Source: Thermosyntropha sp. (GTDB lineage Bacteria > Bacillota > Syntrophomonadia > Syntrophomonadales > Syntrophomonadaceae). Taken from it: a stretch of DNA of 64,000 bases. The position numbers and the translations under genes are program-made. Location of the stretch: the NCBI RefSeq assembly GCF_017656155.1, contig NZ_JACDOH010000001.1:186001-250000 (forward strand), read 5' to 3'. Positions within the stretch are counted from its first letter, which is position 1. Each line of letters starts with the position of its first letter. Below, piece after piece: positions 1 to 8,862 of this stretch. Under the pieces are notes generated by a model. That model made no database searches. It was not told the origin of the DNA and saw only the letters and a program-made list of their open reading frames with translations.

Positions 1-815
1 TGATTGAATATATGTTTGAAGATTTAGATCTTCCGTATATGGAAAAAAAGAAGTTCTCCTATATTCAATCAGAAAAAAGCACTAAGAGGTGGGGGATACA
101 GAGAAAAGGGATTCCCCCGCGCCTTAACAAAAAAAGGTCTATGATGGAGAGGATAAAGCGGAAGAAAGCTGCAGAGAGGACATTAAGGGAATTAGGATTG
201 GATGAGGAAATAGAAAGATTCCCCTTTAGCGAGGAAGATCTGCGCTATCAACGGGTAAAAGAAGACATAAGACCGGAGTCTAATGCTGTTGTTATATGTA
301 TTATGGATAATTCAGGCTCCATGTATCTAAGTAAAAAGTATATGGCGCGCAGCTTTTTTTTCCTGCTCTATCAGTTTGTCCGCTATCGTTATGCCAATGT
401 GGATCTAGTATTTATAAATCATACTACTACGGCTAAAGAGGTAGATGAAGATTCTTTTTTTCATAGGGGAGAATCAGGAGGGACTATAATCAGCAGCGGC
501 TATGAAAAGGCTTTGGAAATTATAAATGAGAGGTATGACAAAGAGATCTGGAATATATATGCGTTTCACTGCAGTGATGGTGATAACTGGCCGGAAGATA
601 TAGCCAGAGCAGTAGAAAAGGCTAAGGAGCTTGCTGAGGTGTGTAATTTGTTCGGCTATGGTGAAATTGTTTCTTCCTGGAGTCCTGCCAGTACTATGTT
701 AAGTGAATATAAGAAGGTCATAAATGCTCCAAATTTTGTTTGTGTTATTTTGAGCAGCAAGGAAGACATATGGCCTGCCTTTAAAAAAATATTAACGGTC
801 GCCGAGAAGGAGTGA
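1..815 (+). CDS. yhbH: YhbH/YeaH family (DUF444) protein, 5' end outside window
   Basis: This is the C-terminal part of a YhbH-type protein. The frame is open to base 1 (Ile-Glu-Tyr precede the first ATG at 12), and about 270 residues are present where the family usually has about 390, so the start lies upstream. The visible part has a basic linker (residues 20-55 from the ATG) and a von Willebrand A-like fold whose metal site DNSGS (99-103) is intact. In sporulating Firmicutes yhbH sits with spoVR and prkA and is tied to sporulation. In proteobacteria the yeaG-yeaH-ycgB set belongs to stress responses. spoVR follows after 4 bp, and prkA would be expected upstream of the window (inference). 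Confidence 0.9.
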   Translation, partial: IEYMFEDLDLPYMEKKKFSYIQSEKSTKRWGIQRKGIPPRLNKKRSMMERIKRKKAAERTLRELGLDEEIERFPFSEEDLRYQRVKEDIRPESNAVVICIMDNSGSMYLSKKYMARSFFFLLYQFVRYRYANVDLVFINHTTTAKEVDEDSFFHRGESGGTIISSGYEKALEIINERYDKEIWNIYAFHCSDGDNWPEDIARAVEKAKELAEVCNLFGYGEIVSSWSPASTMLSEYKKVINAPNFVCVILSSKEDIWPAFKKILTVAEKE

Positions 816-819
816 TAAG

Positions 820-2175
820 GTGGGGTGTGATTATATAATAGATGACCTCATTAAATATAATCAAAAAATAGAGGAGATCGCCCGGGATAAAGGGCTTGAT
901 TTTTATCCTCAGGAGTTTGAGCTTTGCTCATATGAGGAGATGATAGGGTATGAGGCGTATTCAGGCATGCCTGCCCGTTATCCCCATTGGAGTTTTGGCA
1001 AAGCTTATGAGCGGAAGAAAACTTTCTATCGCTATAATCTGACCGGACTTCCTTATGAGATGGTCATAAATTCTAATCCTTGCTTGGCGTATCTTATGAA
1101 AGATAATACCGTGCTTCTACAGATACTTACCATGGCTCATGTGTATGGGCATAATGATTTTTTTAAAAATAACCGACTTTTTAAAACAGGCACCAGAGCT
1201 GAAAACACCATAGAAATGTTTAAAACCCATGCGGATAAGATAAGAACTTATATTGCTGATCCCAGCATAGGGTATGTTAAGGTTGAGAGGATACTTGATG
1301 CTGTGCATTCTATACGTTTTCAGACGGTAAGGATTGTGGGAGAAAAGCGTTTAAGCAAAGAAGAAATAAAAGCCAGGCTTATAGATCAGTTTATGCCTAA
1401 ACCGAGTGAACATCCCCTCCTGGAAGACAGTTATAATGTGAAAATGCCTGATCTTAATAAAATTCCTTTGATGCCGGAAGATGACCTTTTGCTTTTTATA
1501 TATGAACATGCTCCTTTAAAGGATTGGGAAAAGGATATAGTCATGATGGTGAGGGAAGAGAGTCTTTATTTCTTGCCTCAGATGGAGACCAAAATTATGA
1601 ACGAAGGCTGGGCCAGCTACTGGCATTATCAGATTTTAAGCAGTATGGATTTGCCTGATAATTTATATTTAGAGTTTTTAAAGAGACATAATCAGGTGAT
1701 TGCTGCGATAGAAGGAGGCATTAATCCTTATCATCTGGGCTTTAAAATATTTGAAAAATTGGCACGGAAAAATGGAACTGATTTTATTTTTGAAGTGCGA
1801 AATGAAGAGAGGGATGTATCTTTCTTGCGCCGATATTTTGATAAAGAGCTGTGCAGGGAGCTTAATCTTTTTCAGTTTAAAAAGAGCGGGCGGGATTATG
1901 TAGTTACTGAAATTGCAGATGAGGAAGGTTTTGAAAAAATAAGAGAGACTTTGATTGCTAATACCGGGGTAAATACCATACCTGTTATTAAGGTTGCAGA
2001 GATAGGAAGAAATAATACGCTTATGCTTGAACACGAATGGGATGGGCGCGAACTTAATCTGGAATATGCTCATAATACAGTTAAACATATAGCCAGCCTA
2101 TGGAAGGGAAGAGTTAGGCTTAAAACCCGGCTAAGAAACACTGTTCAAATATTGGAAAGTGAGGGGACAGAATAG
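820..2175 (+). CDS. spoVR: SpoVR family protein
   Basis: A 451-residue SpoVR-like protein, full length for the family. It starts at a GTG 4 bp after the yhbH stop, and a GGAG ribosome site lies inside the end of yhbH, so the two genes are translationally close. Recognisable family segments are the SYEEM...YPHWSFGK region near the N terminus, GHNDFFKNN around residue 110, and NEGWASYWHY around 260. SpoVR is needed for normal spore cortex formation in Bacillus, but its biochemical role is unknown. Pairing with YhbH supports the call. No signal peptide or membrane segment is seen. Confidence 0.93.
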   Translation: MGCDYIIDDLIKYNQKIEEIARDKGLDFYPQEFELCSYEEMIGYEAYSGMPARYPHWSFGKAYERKKTFYRYNLTGLPYEMVINSNPCLAYLMKDNTVLLQILTMAHVYGHNDFFKNNRLFKTGTRAENTIEMFKTHADKIRTYIADPSIGYVKVERILDAVHSIRFQTVRIVGEKRLSKEEIKARLIDQFMPKPSEHPLLEDSYNVKMPDLNKIPLMPEDDLLLFIYEHAPLKDWEKDIVMMVREESLYFLPQMETKIMNEGWASYWHYQILSSMDLPDNLYLEFLKRHNQVIAAIEGGINPYHLGFKIFEKLARKNGTDFIFEVRNEERDVSFLRRYFDKELCRELNLFQFKKSGRDYVVTEIADEEGFEKIRETLIANTGVNTIPVIKVAEIGRNNTLMLEHEWDGRELNLEYAHNTVKHIASLWKGRVRLKTRLRNTVQILESEGTE

Positions 2176-2276
2176 CAAAAAAATTTAGACTTGAAAGGAT
2201 TTCAGAATAGAAGTAGGAATTCAGGCATTAATCACGAATTATAAAAACAGCAAATTTTGCAGGGAAAGGAGAACAA

Positions 2277-2924
2277 GTGGTGGAAGGCGATAAGAGAGTT
2301 AAGATAGTTGTAGATGGAGTAACGGGGGTGGGAAAGTCCAGCTTAGTTAAAATATTAAGTGAGGAATTTAACCTTAAGCCATTCAGTGAGATGTTTGAAG
2401 ATGAAAATATGCTTCTGCATAAATTTTTTCATGATCGGGCAAAATGGGCGTTTCCTATGCAGACTAATTTTCTTACCAACCGTTTTAAGCAGTACAGGCA
2501 GGCTATGAAAATAGGAGGAGTGGTGATGGATCGCTCTATTTACTCAGACAAGATTTTTGCCCGCATGTATTTAGAGTATGGGTACCTAAATCCGGAAGAA
2601 TATGCAGTATATAATAATCTTTTGAATGTTCTTCTGGATTATGTAACTCCTCCTCAGCTTCTGGTTTATCTGAGGGTCAGCACGGATGAAGCAGTGCGCA
2701 GGATAAGAAAGCGTGGAAGGCCTGATGAGTTGGAAGTAGAATATGAATACTGGGATACCTTGAATAAATTTTATGAAGAAAATTATTCGAATTTTGGTGA
2801 GAGCAGACTTTTGATAATTCAGGCAGATGACCTTGACTATGTAAACCGTACCGAAGACAGGGAATATGTTTTAAGTCGTATAAAGCAGGCTTTAGATCTT
2901 GCTGATGCTCAAAAAGTAGGATAG
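2277..2924 (+). CDS. Deoxynucleoside kinase (dGK/dCK family)
   Basis: A 215-residue nucleoside kinase that would phosphorylate deoxyadenosine/deoxyguanosine or deoxycytidine for nucleotide salvage in the cytoplasm. A P-loop (GVTGVGKSS, residues 14-22), the DRS motif typical of the deoxynucleoside kinase family (85-87) and an Arg-rich LID segment (RKRGRPDE, about 143-150) are all present. It starts at GTG 2277 after an AAAGGAGAA ribosome site; the adjacent GTG at 2280 is equally possible. Which deoxynucleoside is preferred cannot be read from the sequence. A good terminator follows. Confidence 0.85.
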   Translation: MVEGDKRVKIVVDGVTGVGKSSLVKILSEEFNLKPFSEMFEDENMLLHKFFHDRAKWAFPMQTNFLTNRFKQYRQAMKIGGVVMDRSIYSDKIFARMYLEYGYLNPEEYAVYNNLLNVLLDYVTPPQLLVYLRVSTDEAVRRIRKRGRPDELEVEYEYWDTLNKFYEENYSNFGESRLLIIQADDLDYVNRTEDREYVLSRIKQALDLADAQKVG

Positions 2925-2955
2925 ATAAAAATTTATATTTCTGTTATCTTAGAAT

Positions 2956-2983
2956 CAGTCATATTGATGACTGGTTTTTATTT
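2956..2983 (+). terminator. Rho-independent terminator after the nucleoside kinase
   Basis: A perfect 7-bp stem (CAGTCAT/ATGACTG) with an ATTG loop is followed by GTTTTTATTT. It lies 31 bp after the stop of the deoxynucleoside kinase gene. Confidence 0.8.
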
Positions 2984-3012
2984 GTGCATAAACTTGGAAA
3001 GGTTGGTAAGAG

Positions 3013-3453
3013 ATGACTTCGGTTTTAGTTATTTTTGCTTTTATTATATTTTTGGGGTACAGTTTTTATTTTTACAAGATAATCATAGGTAAACCGCAGG
3101 AGTTTGAGCTAAGCCTTATAAAAAGCCTGGGTGAATGGATTTTGGCGCGCAAGGTTAAGGCGAGAACTGATTTGTGGCTTATGCTCTTATTTTCGGTGGT
3201 GTTTGAGCTTATCTATTTTTTGCTTGCGTGGACAGTGATTAAAAATCCTCTGCTACTTTTTTTTACTGCTTTTTTTGCCGGTTTTGAACTTTTGCATATT
3301 TTATTTACGGCCAAGAGATTCAGAAACTTTTTCCAGGGCAAACTGCCTTTTAAGTCCTTGTTTTTATGGCCAGTTGAACGCATAAGCGCCTTATTCTTCT
3401 TTACCCATTCGCTCCTGGTTTTATTAAGTTTGATTTTTTTGAAAACAGCGTAA
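3013..3453 (+). CDS. Hypothetical integral membrane protein (about 4 TM)
   Basis: I do not recognise this 146-residue protein. It is strongly hydrophobic, with about four predicted membrane spans (roughly residues 2-20, 55-75, 78-98 and 118-142) separated by short basic stretches. A possible ribosome site (GGTAAGAG) precedes the ATG. It lies between a terminator and the DUF815 ATPase gene, 21 bp upstream of the latter, so the two probably share a transcript. No catalytic motif is visible. Confidence 0.7.
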   Translation: MTSVLVIFAFIIFLGYSFYFYKIIIGKPQEFELSLIKSLGEWILARKVKARTDLWLMLLFSVVFELIYFLLAWTVIKNPLLLFFTAFFAGFELLHILFTAKRFRNFFQGKLPFKSLFLWPVERISALFFFTHSLLVLLSLIFLKTA

Positions 3454-3474
3454 GATTAAAGGGGGCAATAGTCT

Positions 3475-4704
3475 TTGTATCGCGAGATAAGATATGATCT
3501 GGCTGGTTTAAGCATATATCGTAATTTTTTAAAAGAACCGGTTGTTATAAGGGGACTGCAAACCATAGATAATATTTTAAAGTATGGAGAAGATTCTTTA
3601 GACGCTTTCGAGAGTTATCACGAGTTTATTTTCATGCTTTATGAAAAAGAGACCACTTTTAAAGACTTTTTATTATATTTTATTCTTCATGATGACAACC
3701 CTTTTTCACGGGCAGCTGAACATAAAGCATGGCATAAGATAAATAAAGACCTGATTAAAGCGACAGCCCGGGATTTGGCTGTGCTTAAGAAGATATATGA
3801 TTTCCCTTGGAATAAAATTTATCCCGAATCAGTTTATCCAGATTTTTCTGAACCTCGTGATGCTAAATATCCGGAATTTTTTAAGGAAGAAAATTGGGAA
3901 GAAATTTTGCCGCATCTTGCCCGTTATTATTTTGAAAATTCGCGGGGTATAGCTTCTGTTTATCGAGCTTTAGCCTGGGAAAAAGGAAAAGGCCTTACTG
4001 GAATAAAAAATCCCGACCGCTGTTATATAGATGATCTGTTAGGACTGGATTACCAAATAAAAAGGCTATGTCAGAATACGGAATTTTTCTTAAAAGGTTA
4101 TCCTGCCAACAATGTTTTACTCTATGGACCGCGGGGGACAGGTAAATCTACCATGATAAAAGCGCTTTTGGATAAATACCGTGGGACTAAGCTGAGGCTG
4201 GTAGAAGTCAGAAGGGAAGATTTGAATGAACTGCCTGAAGTAGTAGACGAGCTTGGGAAGTATAACCTTAAATTTATAATCTATATTGATGATTTGTCTT
4301 TTGAAGATTATGAAACTGAATACAAAGGGCTTAAAGCTGTTTTAGAGGGAACCCTTAAAGGAAAGAATCCTAATGTTTTAATTTACGCTACTTCTAACCG
4401 GCGCCATTTGGTGAAAGAATATTTCAGCGACCGGGCTAAAGCTTCTGAAGAGGTGCATTTTTTTGATTCTATGGAAGAAAAGTTGTCTCTGTCTGACCGC
4501 TTTGGACTTATTATTACAATCCCTCAACCGAACCGGGAGATTTATCTTAATATAGTTAAAAATCTGGCCAGAAAAAGAGGGCTAAAAATATCCGACCAGC
4601 TTTTAGAAACTAAAGCGATAGAATGGGAAAGAAGCCACCATGGATTCTCAGGCAGGACCGCCCGGCAGTTTGTTGATTCATTGGGGGAATATTATGAAAA
4701 ATGA
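3475..4704 (+). CDS. DUF815 family AAA-type ATPase
   Basis: A 409-residue protein with an N-terminal helical region of about 180 residues, then an AAA-like ATPase core: Walker A GPRGTGKS (218-225), a Walker B-like IYIDDLSF segment (about 271-278), a sensor-like ATSN and an arginine-rich SDRFGL motif (about 341-346). The arrangement and length match the DUF815 family of uncharacterised ATPases. It starts at TTG 3475 after an AAGGGGG ribosome site. The 3' end overlaps the CPBP protease gene by 11 bp, which suggests coupled translation. The substrate is unknown. Confidence 0.85.
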   Translation: MYREIRYDLAGLSIYRNFLKEPVVIRGLQTIDNILKYGEDSLDAFESYHEFIFMLYEKETTFKDFLLYFILHDDNPFSRAAEHKAWHKINKDLIKATARDLAVLKKIYDFPWNKIYPESVYPDFSEPRDAKYPEFFKEENWEEILPHLARYYFENSRGIASVYRALAWEKGKGLTGIKNPDRCYIDDLLGLDYQIKRLCQNTEFFLKGYPANNVLLYGPRGTGKSTMIKALLDKYRGTKLRLVEVRREDLNELPEVVDELGKYNLKFIIYIDDLSFEDYETEYKGLKAVLEGTLKGKNPNVLIYATSNRRHLVKEYFSDRAKASEEVHFFDSMEEKLSLSDRFGLIITIPQPNREIYLNIVKNLARKRGLKISDQLLETKAIEWERSHHGFSGRTARQFVDSLGEYYEK

Positions 4705-5449
4705 TGCTGTGAAAGGGGTCGTAGGTTTGACATCCTACAAAAAGGAAATTACCTGGGGATGGTTGGATATAATCCTGGTTTATGTGGGAATAGTGGCAAC
4801 TGGACTCATTTTTAACTACTTTGTGCCTGATATTATGAAATTTATGTATTCAAAAGGGATGGAAGCCAATGAGATTAACTTGTTTATGTTAAGCTTTTTC
4901 CTGCAGTTCATTGTCACGGTTTCTTTGATTTTATTTTTTGCTCTGGGAGTAAGAAAAGCAAGCTTGAGCGACCTTGGTATTAAAAATGTTTCCTTTTTTT
5001 CTTATTTGGTTTACGGCTTGGGAGGCGGTTTATTTCTTATAGCAGTTATTCTTTTATTAAGTGTTTTTGTAAATTATCTTAAACCTGACTTAAATCCCCA
5101 GGCCTATGAGGAAATAATAAGGACAGTAAAGAGTTTTCCCCAGTTTTTGTTGGTTTTTCTGGCTGGAACTGTTATGGCCCCTTTGTCAGAAGAGCTTTTT
5201 TTCAGGGGTATGATATATCCTGTTTTTCGTAAATATACCGGTTCTGCTTTGGGAATGGTTTTAGCCGGAACGGTTTTCGGGTTGGCTCACTGGGATTTAT
5301 GGCGTGCTGTTCCTTTGAGTATAGGAGGAATTGTTCTGTGCTATATATATGAAAAGAGTGGAAGCATCTTGGTGTCTGCTTTGGCTCATGGGATATGGAA
5401 TGGAGTGATGGCTTTGGCTTTGTATATGAGCCTTTTTAACGGCATATAA
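4694..5449 (+). CDS. CPBP family intramembrane glutamic endopeptidase (CAAX-like)
   Basis: A membrane-embedded protease of the CPBP/Abi family with about seven hydrophobic spans. The catalytic motifs are present: EELFFRG (EE at about 166-167), FGLAHWD and a later ALAHGIWN. I place the start at ATG 4694, because GGGGG sits at a suitable distance; the frame is open further upstream to ATG 4640, but that would add 18 uncharacteristic residues inside the previous gene. Family members process prenylated or peptide substrates and some give self-immunity to bacteriocins. The substrate here is unknown. Confidence 0.88.
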   Translation: MKNDAVKGVVGLTSYKKEITWGWLDIILVYVGIVATGLIFNYFVPDIMKFMYSKGMEANEINLFMLSFFLQFIVTVSLILFFALGVRKASLSDLGIKNVSFFSYLVYGLGGGLFLIAVILLLSVFVNYLKPDLNPQAYEEIIRTVKSFPQFLLVFLAGTVMAPLSEELFFRGMIYPVFRKYTGSALGMVLAGTVFGLAHWDLWRAVPLSIGGIVLCYIYEKSGSILVSALAHGIWNGVMALALYMSLFNGI

Positions 5450-5456
5450 CTTCTGA

Positions 5457-5484
5457 TTGACAAATTTATATTTTGGCTTATAAA
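5457..5484 (+). promoter_or_regulatory. Candidate sigma-A promoter for the FmdB gene
   Basis: TTGACA at 5457-5462 and TATAAA at 5479-5484 are separated by 16 bp, 40 bp upstream of the fmdB-type start, in an otherwise AT-rich gap after the CPBP gene. The call rests on sequence match only. Confidence 0.5.
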
Positions 5485-5524
5485 TATTATATTAGGAATT
5501 ATTAAGCGAAATGAGGTGAACATG

Positions 5525-5827
5525 ATGCCTGTCTATGATTATAAATGTGAAAACTGCGGCAAATTTGAAATCAAACAACGCATTACTGAAGATCCTTTAA
5601 AAACCTGTCCGACCTGTGGAGGGAAGGTGGAAAGGCTTATAGGCAAAAATATCGGTATAGTTTTTAAAGGATCGGGGTTTTATACTACCGATTCCCGGAT
5701 GAATAAAGACAGGGCAAAACAGATAAATCAGGAAAGACAGAAAGATAATCAGGCCCTTTTGGACGGTGATGTAAAATCATATGTGGAACAGGCAGAAAAG
5801 ACTGATCTTAAGATAAAAGAGGCATAA
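5525..5827 (+). CDS. FmdB-type zinc-ribbon protein
   Basis: A small protein starting MPVYDYKCENCG, the signature of FmdB/CxxC_CXXC_SSSS regulatory zinc ribbons. Two CxxC pairs (CENC and CPTC) would bind one zinc, followed by a FKGSGFY segment and a charged helical tail. The start is set at ATG 5525, 5 bp after AGGTGA; GTG 5516 and ATG 5522 are in frame but too close to the ribosome site. The function is unproven; the family was named from a putative formamidase regulator. It is monocistronic between a promoter and a terminator. Confidence 0.88.
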   Translation: MPVYDYKCENCGKFEIKQRITEDPLKTCPTCGGKVERLIGKNIGIVFKGSGFYTTDSRMNKDRAKQINQERQKDNQALLDGDVKSYVEQAEKTDLKIKEA

Positions 5828-5839
5828 AGCATAAAAGAT

Positions 5840-5877
5840 GAAGGGTAGCAATTTGACTGCCCTTCTTAATTTTTATG
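5840..5877 (+). terminator. Rho-independent terminator after the FmdB gene
   Basis: A 9-bp stem GAAGGGTAG/CTGCCCTTC with one G-T pair and an 8-nt loop is followed by TTAATTTTTAT. Confidence 0.8.
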
Positions 5878-5994
5878 TTATTTGGTTTTATTTGAAAATG
5901 CTTGAAGTTTTTAGGCTGTTTACAGGTGTTTGCACCGTTGAAGCAGGATTTTCCAACCTGGTGTTGTATTTATTAAGTAAACTTAATTTTTGGG

Positions 5995-6714
5995 GTGAAC
6001 TTTTTGTTTAAAGCAATTACTTTTGATTTCTGGAATACTCTGTATAAACCGCCTGAAAATGAAGAAGCTGGGAGAAAGAGGATTAATCTTTTCTGGGATT
6101 ATCTTTTAAAAATAGGTTTTGAGGTGGAAAGGAAGCAGGTAAAAAGAGCTTTTATGAAAGCCTGGGATATGGCAAACAAAAAGCAGCGGGAAGAAGGGAT
6201 AGATATTACTCCCCGCGGGCATCTTGCTATTATTTTGGATGAAATAGGCGTTGAGCTTATGCCGGACATGGAAGATAAAGCATATAATATTTATACCGAA
6301 ACCCTTTTGGATTTTCCGCCGGTTATAAATGATGATGTTCAGGAAATTTTGCCTCGGCTTAAATCTAAATATAAACTGGCAGTAATCTGCAATACAGGTA
6401 TAACCCCGGGGAAGAATTTGCGCGAACTCATGAAAAAAGACGGGATAATTGATTACTTTGATTATTTAGTTTTTTCGGATGAAGTAGGTTTTGCCAAGCC
6501 TAATATAGAGATATTCAATTTTACCTTAAATAAGCTTAAAGCGGAAAACAGCTGTGTTGCCCATATAGGAGATGATGTTTTAACAGATATGTGGGGAGCC
6601 AAAAATGCGGGTATGACTACGATATGGCTTGCTCCTGAGGCTGACGAAAAACTTTCTCATATTGATTATCATATCCGCAGGTTGAATGAACTCAAGGCTA
6701 TTTTTGACATATAA
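5995..6714 (+). CDS. HAD superfamily hydrolase
   Basis: A 239-residue haloacid-dehalogenase-type hydrolase. Motif I is FDFWNTLY (first Asp the nucleophile; Trp occupies the middle position and Asn the usual second Asp), motif II the Thr of CNTG, motif III a Lys before PNIEIF, and motif IV GDDVLTD. The N-terminal helical cap (about residues 20-95) suggests a small phosphatase. The second motif-I Asp being Asn is unusual for phosphatases but occurs in DFWNTL-type members. The start is GTG 5995, or possibly TTG 6004, which lies better behind the GGGGTGAA ribosome site. The substrate is unknown. Confidence 0.82.
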   Translation: MNFLFKAITFDFWNTLYKPPENEEAGRKRINLFWDYLLKIGFEVERKQVKRAFMKAWDMANKKQREEGIDITPRGHLAIILDEIGVELMPDMEDKAYNIYTETLLDFPPVINDDVQEILPRLKSKYKLAVICNTGITPGKNLRELMKKDGIIDYFDYLVFSDEVGFAKPNIEIFNFTLNKLKAENSCVAHIGDDVLTDMWGAKNAGMTTIWLAPEADEKLSHIDYHIRRLNELKAIFDI

Positions 6715-6727
6715 GGGGACGATAAAT

Positions 6728-7000
6728 GTGCAGGTAGTCAATATCGTGGAAAAAATGGCATGGGATAAGTTGGATACGGTTTTAAACAGTAAAGAAAACA
6801 TTTGCAAGTGTGAAAAATGCAGGGCGGATATGATTGCTTATGCCCTTAACAAGCTGAAGCCGCGATATGTTTCGACTGAGAGAGGAGAAGTTTTTGTGCG
6901 AGCACAGTATATGGATGTTGACCTTTCAGCAGCTATATTGGTAGCTTTGACCGAAGCGGTGGAGGTTGTGGGAAAAAATCCGCATCATGATAAGGAGTAG
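6728..7000 (+). CDS. ComFB-like late competence development protein
   Basis: A 90-residue ComFB domain protein with the typical VNIVEKMAWDKLD opening, a CKCEKC cysteine cluster and the DMIAYALNKLKPRYV helix. The frame is open back to 6686, but GTG 6728, behind the AAGGGGAC ribosome site, gives the family N terminus. It follows the HAD hydrolase by 13 bp and precedes rnhA by 3 bp, so the three are likely co-transcribed. In Bacillus comFB lies in the comF operon but is not essential for transformation. The cysteines could bind zinc (inference). Confidence 0.85.
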   Translation: MQVVNIVEKMAWDKLDTVLNSKENICKCEKCRADMIAYALNKLKPRYVSTERGEVFVRAQYMDVDLSAAILVALTEAVEVVGKNPHHDKE

Positions 7001-7003
7001 ATA

Positions 7004-7447
7004 ATGGGGAAAGTAACAATATATACAGATGGAGCATGCTCAGGCAACCCCGGTCCGGGCGGATGGGGTGCTGTTTTGCTTTGTGGAGAACACAGAAAGG
7101 AAATAAGCGGAGCCGACAAAGAAACTACCAATCAGCGTATGGAGTTGACGGCGGTGATTGAAGCATTAAAAGCCCTTAAAGTCGAAGGTTGGGATGTTAC
7201 AGTATACACCGACAGTGCATATATAGTTAACGCTTTTAAAGATAACTGGATAGGAAAATGGCAGAAGAACGGATGGAAAAACAGCAAAAAAGAGCCGGTT
7301 GCCAATCAGGATTTATGGCAGGAGCTTATCCGTTTGATGCAGATTAACAATGTGAAAATAGAAAAAGTTAAAGGACATGCAGGGGATGAGCTGAATGAAT
7401 ATTGTGACAAGCTGGCCCGGGATGCTATTCTTAAAATAAAGCAGTAA
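7004..7447 (+). CDS. rnhA: Ribonuclease HI
   Basis: A 147-residue RNase HI that cleaves the RNA strand of RNA-DNA hybrids with Mg2+. The catalytic carboxylates are all visible: D9 in YTDGACSGNPGPGG, E47 in RMELTAV, D70 in VYTDSAY and D135 in NEYCDKLA; the assisting His125 is in VKGHAGD. It also has the basic W-rich handle (GKWQKNGWKNSKK, 84-96) of the E. coli-like type. The length matches the family. It begins 3 bp after the comFB stop. Confidence 0.96.
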   Translation: MGKVTIYTDGACSGNPGPGGWGAVLLCGEHRKEISGADKETTNQRMELTAVIEALKALKVEGWDVTVYTDSAYIVNAFKDNWIGKWQKNGWKNSKKEPVANQDLWQELIRLMQINNVKIEKVKGHAGDELNEYCDKLARDAILKIKQ

Positions 7448-7469
7448 ATACGACAGGGCGGTGAAGGGG

Positions 7470-8000
7470 ATGTTTCAAAATTTTTATGACCGTTATTCTA
7501 CTTTTTTAGTAAAAAGGCAGCTTACTACCTGTGGAGAAAACTTAAGGGCCCGCAATGCCGGGGAAATATTTAAAGGCAAAGGTGCAGAAATTCATGTAGG
7601 CAATAATGTTATGCTGGAGCGTAAAGTTAGATTGTCTTTAGGTGATAATGCCCGCATATATATTGGAGATAATACTTATTTAGGCGATTTTAGCAATGTT
7701 CTGGCGGTAAAGGAAATAAGTATAGGCAGCAATTGTGCTATAAGCTGGCATGTGCTCTTTATGGATACCTCTTCCCATCCGTTGGGATTTAGAGGAGAAG
7801 TTCCCAGGACAAAGATAGCTCCTATAAGGATAGAAGATCATGTATGGATAGGGTGCCGGGCGGTAATTTTAAAAGGGGTTACAGTTGGAGAAGGGGCGAT
7901 AATAGCCAATAATGCGGTAGTTACCAAAGATGTTCCTCCCCGCACTATGGTAGCAGGCAATCCGGCCCGGGTAATAAAAGAGGATGTTATTTGGGAATGA
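7470..8000 (+). CDS. Left-handed beta-helix (hexapeptide repeat) acyltransferase
   Basis: A transferase of the LbH class (WbbJ/maltose-acetyltransferase type). Imperfect hexapeptide repeats run through residues 35-110, and the conserved C-terminal block VWIGCRAVILKGVTVG...AVVTKDVPP...VAGNPARVI is complete. The likely catalytic His lies in the MDTSSHPLG segment. The substrate is probably a sugar or surface polysaccharide precursor (inference). The start is put at ATG 7470, 5 bp after GGCGGTGA; GTG 7461 is in frame. The gene overlaps the next one slightly. Confidence 0.85.
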   Translation: MFQNFYDRYSTFLVKRQLTTCGENLRARNAGEIFKGKGAEIHVGNNVMLERKVRLSLGDNARIYIGDNTYLGDFSNVLAVKEISIGSNCAISWHVLFMDTSSHPLGFRGEVPRTKIAPIRIEDHVWIGCRAVILKGVTVGEGAIIANNAVVTKDVPPRTMVAGNPARVIKEDVIWE

Positions 8001-8626
8001 GCAAAGTAAAGGTTATTTATGAAGAGGGAAAGATAAAGATAGCCCATGTGGCTGATGATGCCAATCTGCAGGATCTTCTCGACGCCTGGCAGCCGCTGTG
8101 TGACGATGAGGAGGTAGCTAAAATTTATGCCGAACAGAATAATATTTGCAAAGGATGTAAAATAAATTGCTGTAATACTGCTTATGTCATTCCCGATATT
8201 ATATCTTTCAAAAAAATAAAGGCTTACCTTGGCATAAGCTATGAAGAATTTGTTCATAAATATTTTCAGAGAGAAAAAAGAGAATTGGGGATTTTAAGAT
8301 TAAAGCCTGACCCCTGTATTTTTCTTAAAGAAAATATCTGCACTATTTATCCCTTAAGAACCCTCTTGTGCCGTTTTTATCTGTGCAGTGAAATCGAAGG
8401 AAAAACCGAAGAGCTTATATACAAAATCACCTGGACTGGAATAGCAGCTACACAGGTTTTTGCCCAGAAAAATAATTTGCTGGTTGGTGTTAAAGATGGA
8501 GGATTAAGCAGTTTTGACCTGCTTTTTAAAAAAAATATTGCTGAGTATTGTCTGGCCCCTAATGTCGAGTTGTTCCTTCAGGCTAGTGAATACAGGGATG
8601 TACCGCTTAGGAAATTTTGGTTTTAA
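7991..8626 (+). CDS. YkgJ family cysteine cluster protein
   Basis: A 211-residue protein with the YkgJ (UPF0153) cysteine pattern: CKGCKINCC about residues 52-60, then PCIFLKENICTIYPLRTLLCRFYLC about 105-130. Eight or more cysteines would coordinate zinc or an Fe-S cluster. The family function is uncharacterised. TTG 7991 has the better-spaced AGAGG ribosome site; ATG 7997 is the alternative. It overlaps the end of the acyltransferase gene, which suggests translational coupling. Confidence 0.8.
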   Translation: MGMSKVKVIYEEGKIKIAHVADDANLQDLLDAWQPLCDDEEVAKIYAEQNNICKGCKINCCNTAYVIPDIISFKKIKAYLGISYEEFVHKYFQREKRELGILRLKPDPCIFLKENICTIYPLRTLLCRFYLCSEIEGKTEELIYKITWTGIAATQVFAQKNNLLVGVKDGGLSSFDLLFKKNIAEYCLAPNVELFLQASEYRDVPLRKFWF

Positions 8627-8756
8627 TTTGGTAATTAATTATATTGGTATTTGCTTTGATATAGGATGAGGTAAAAATATTTGCCTGGACACTAATTAAT
8701 ATCAGATTTAAATTTCAAGTGGGATCTAAGAAAGCCCCCAATTTAGAATAATGATG

Positions 8757-8797
8757 CTGCCGACCGGGATATTATACATATCTTGGTCGGCAGTTTT
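8757..8797. terminator. Terminator between convergent genes
   Basis: A 9-bp perfect stem (CTGCCGACC/GGTCGGCAG) with a 19-nt loop containing ATAT/ATAT is followed by TTTTG. It sits between the YkgJ gene (+) and the XRE gene (-). The rest of the 236-bp gap holds nothing recognisable. Confidence 0.8.
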
Positions 8798-8862
8798 GTA
8801 TCAAGTAAAGAACGGAAAAAGGTGATTTTGTTTCTTTTCCTGTTGCTTGAATTAGATAAGGA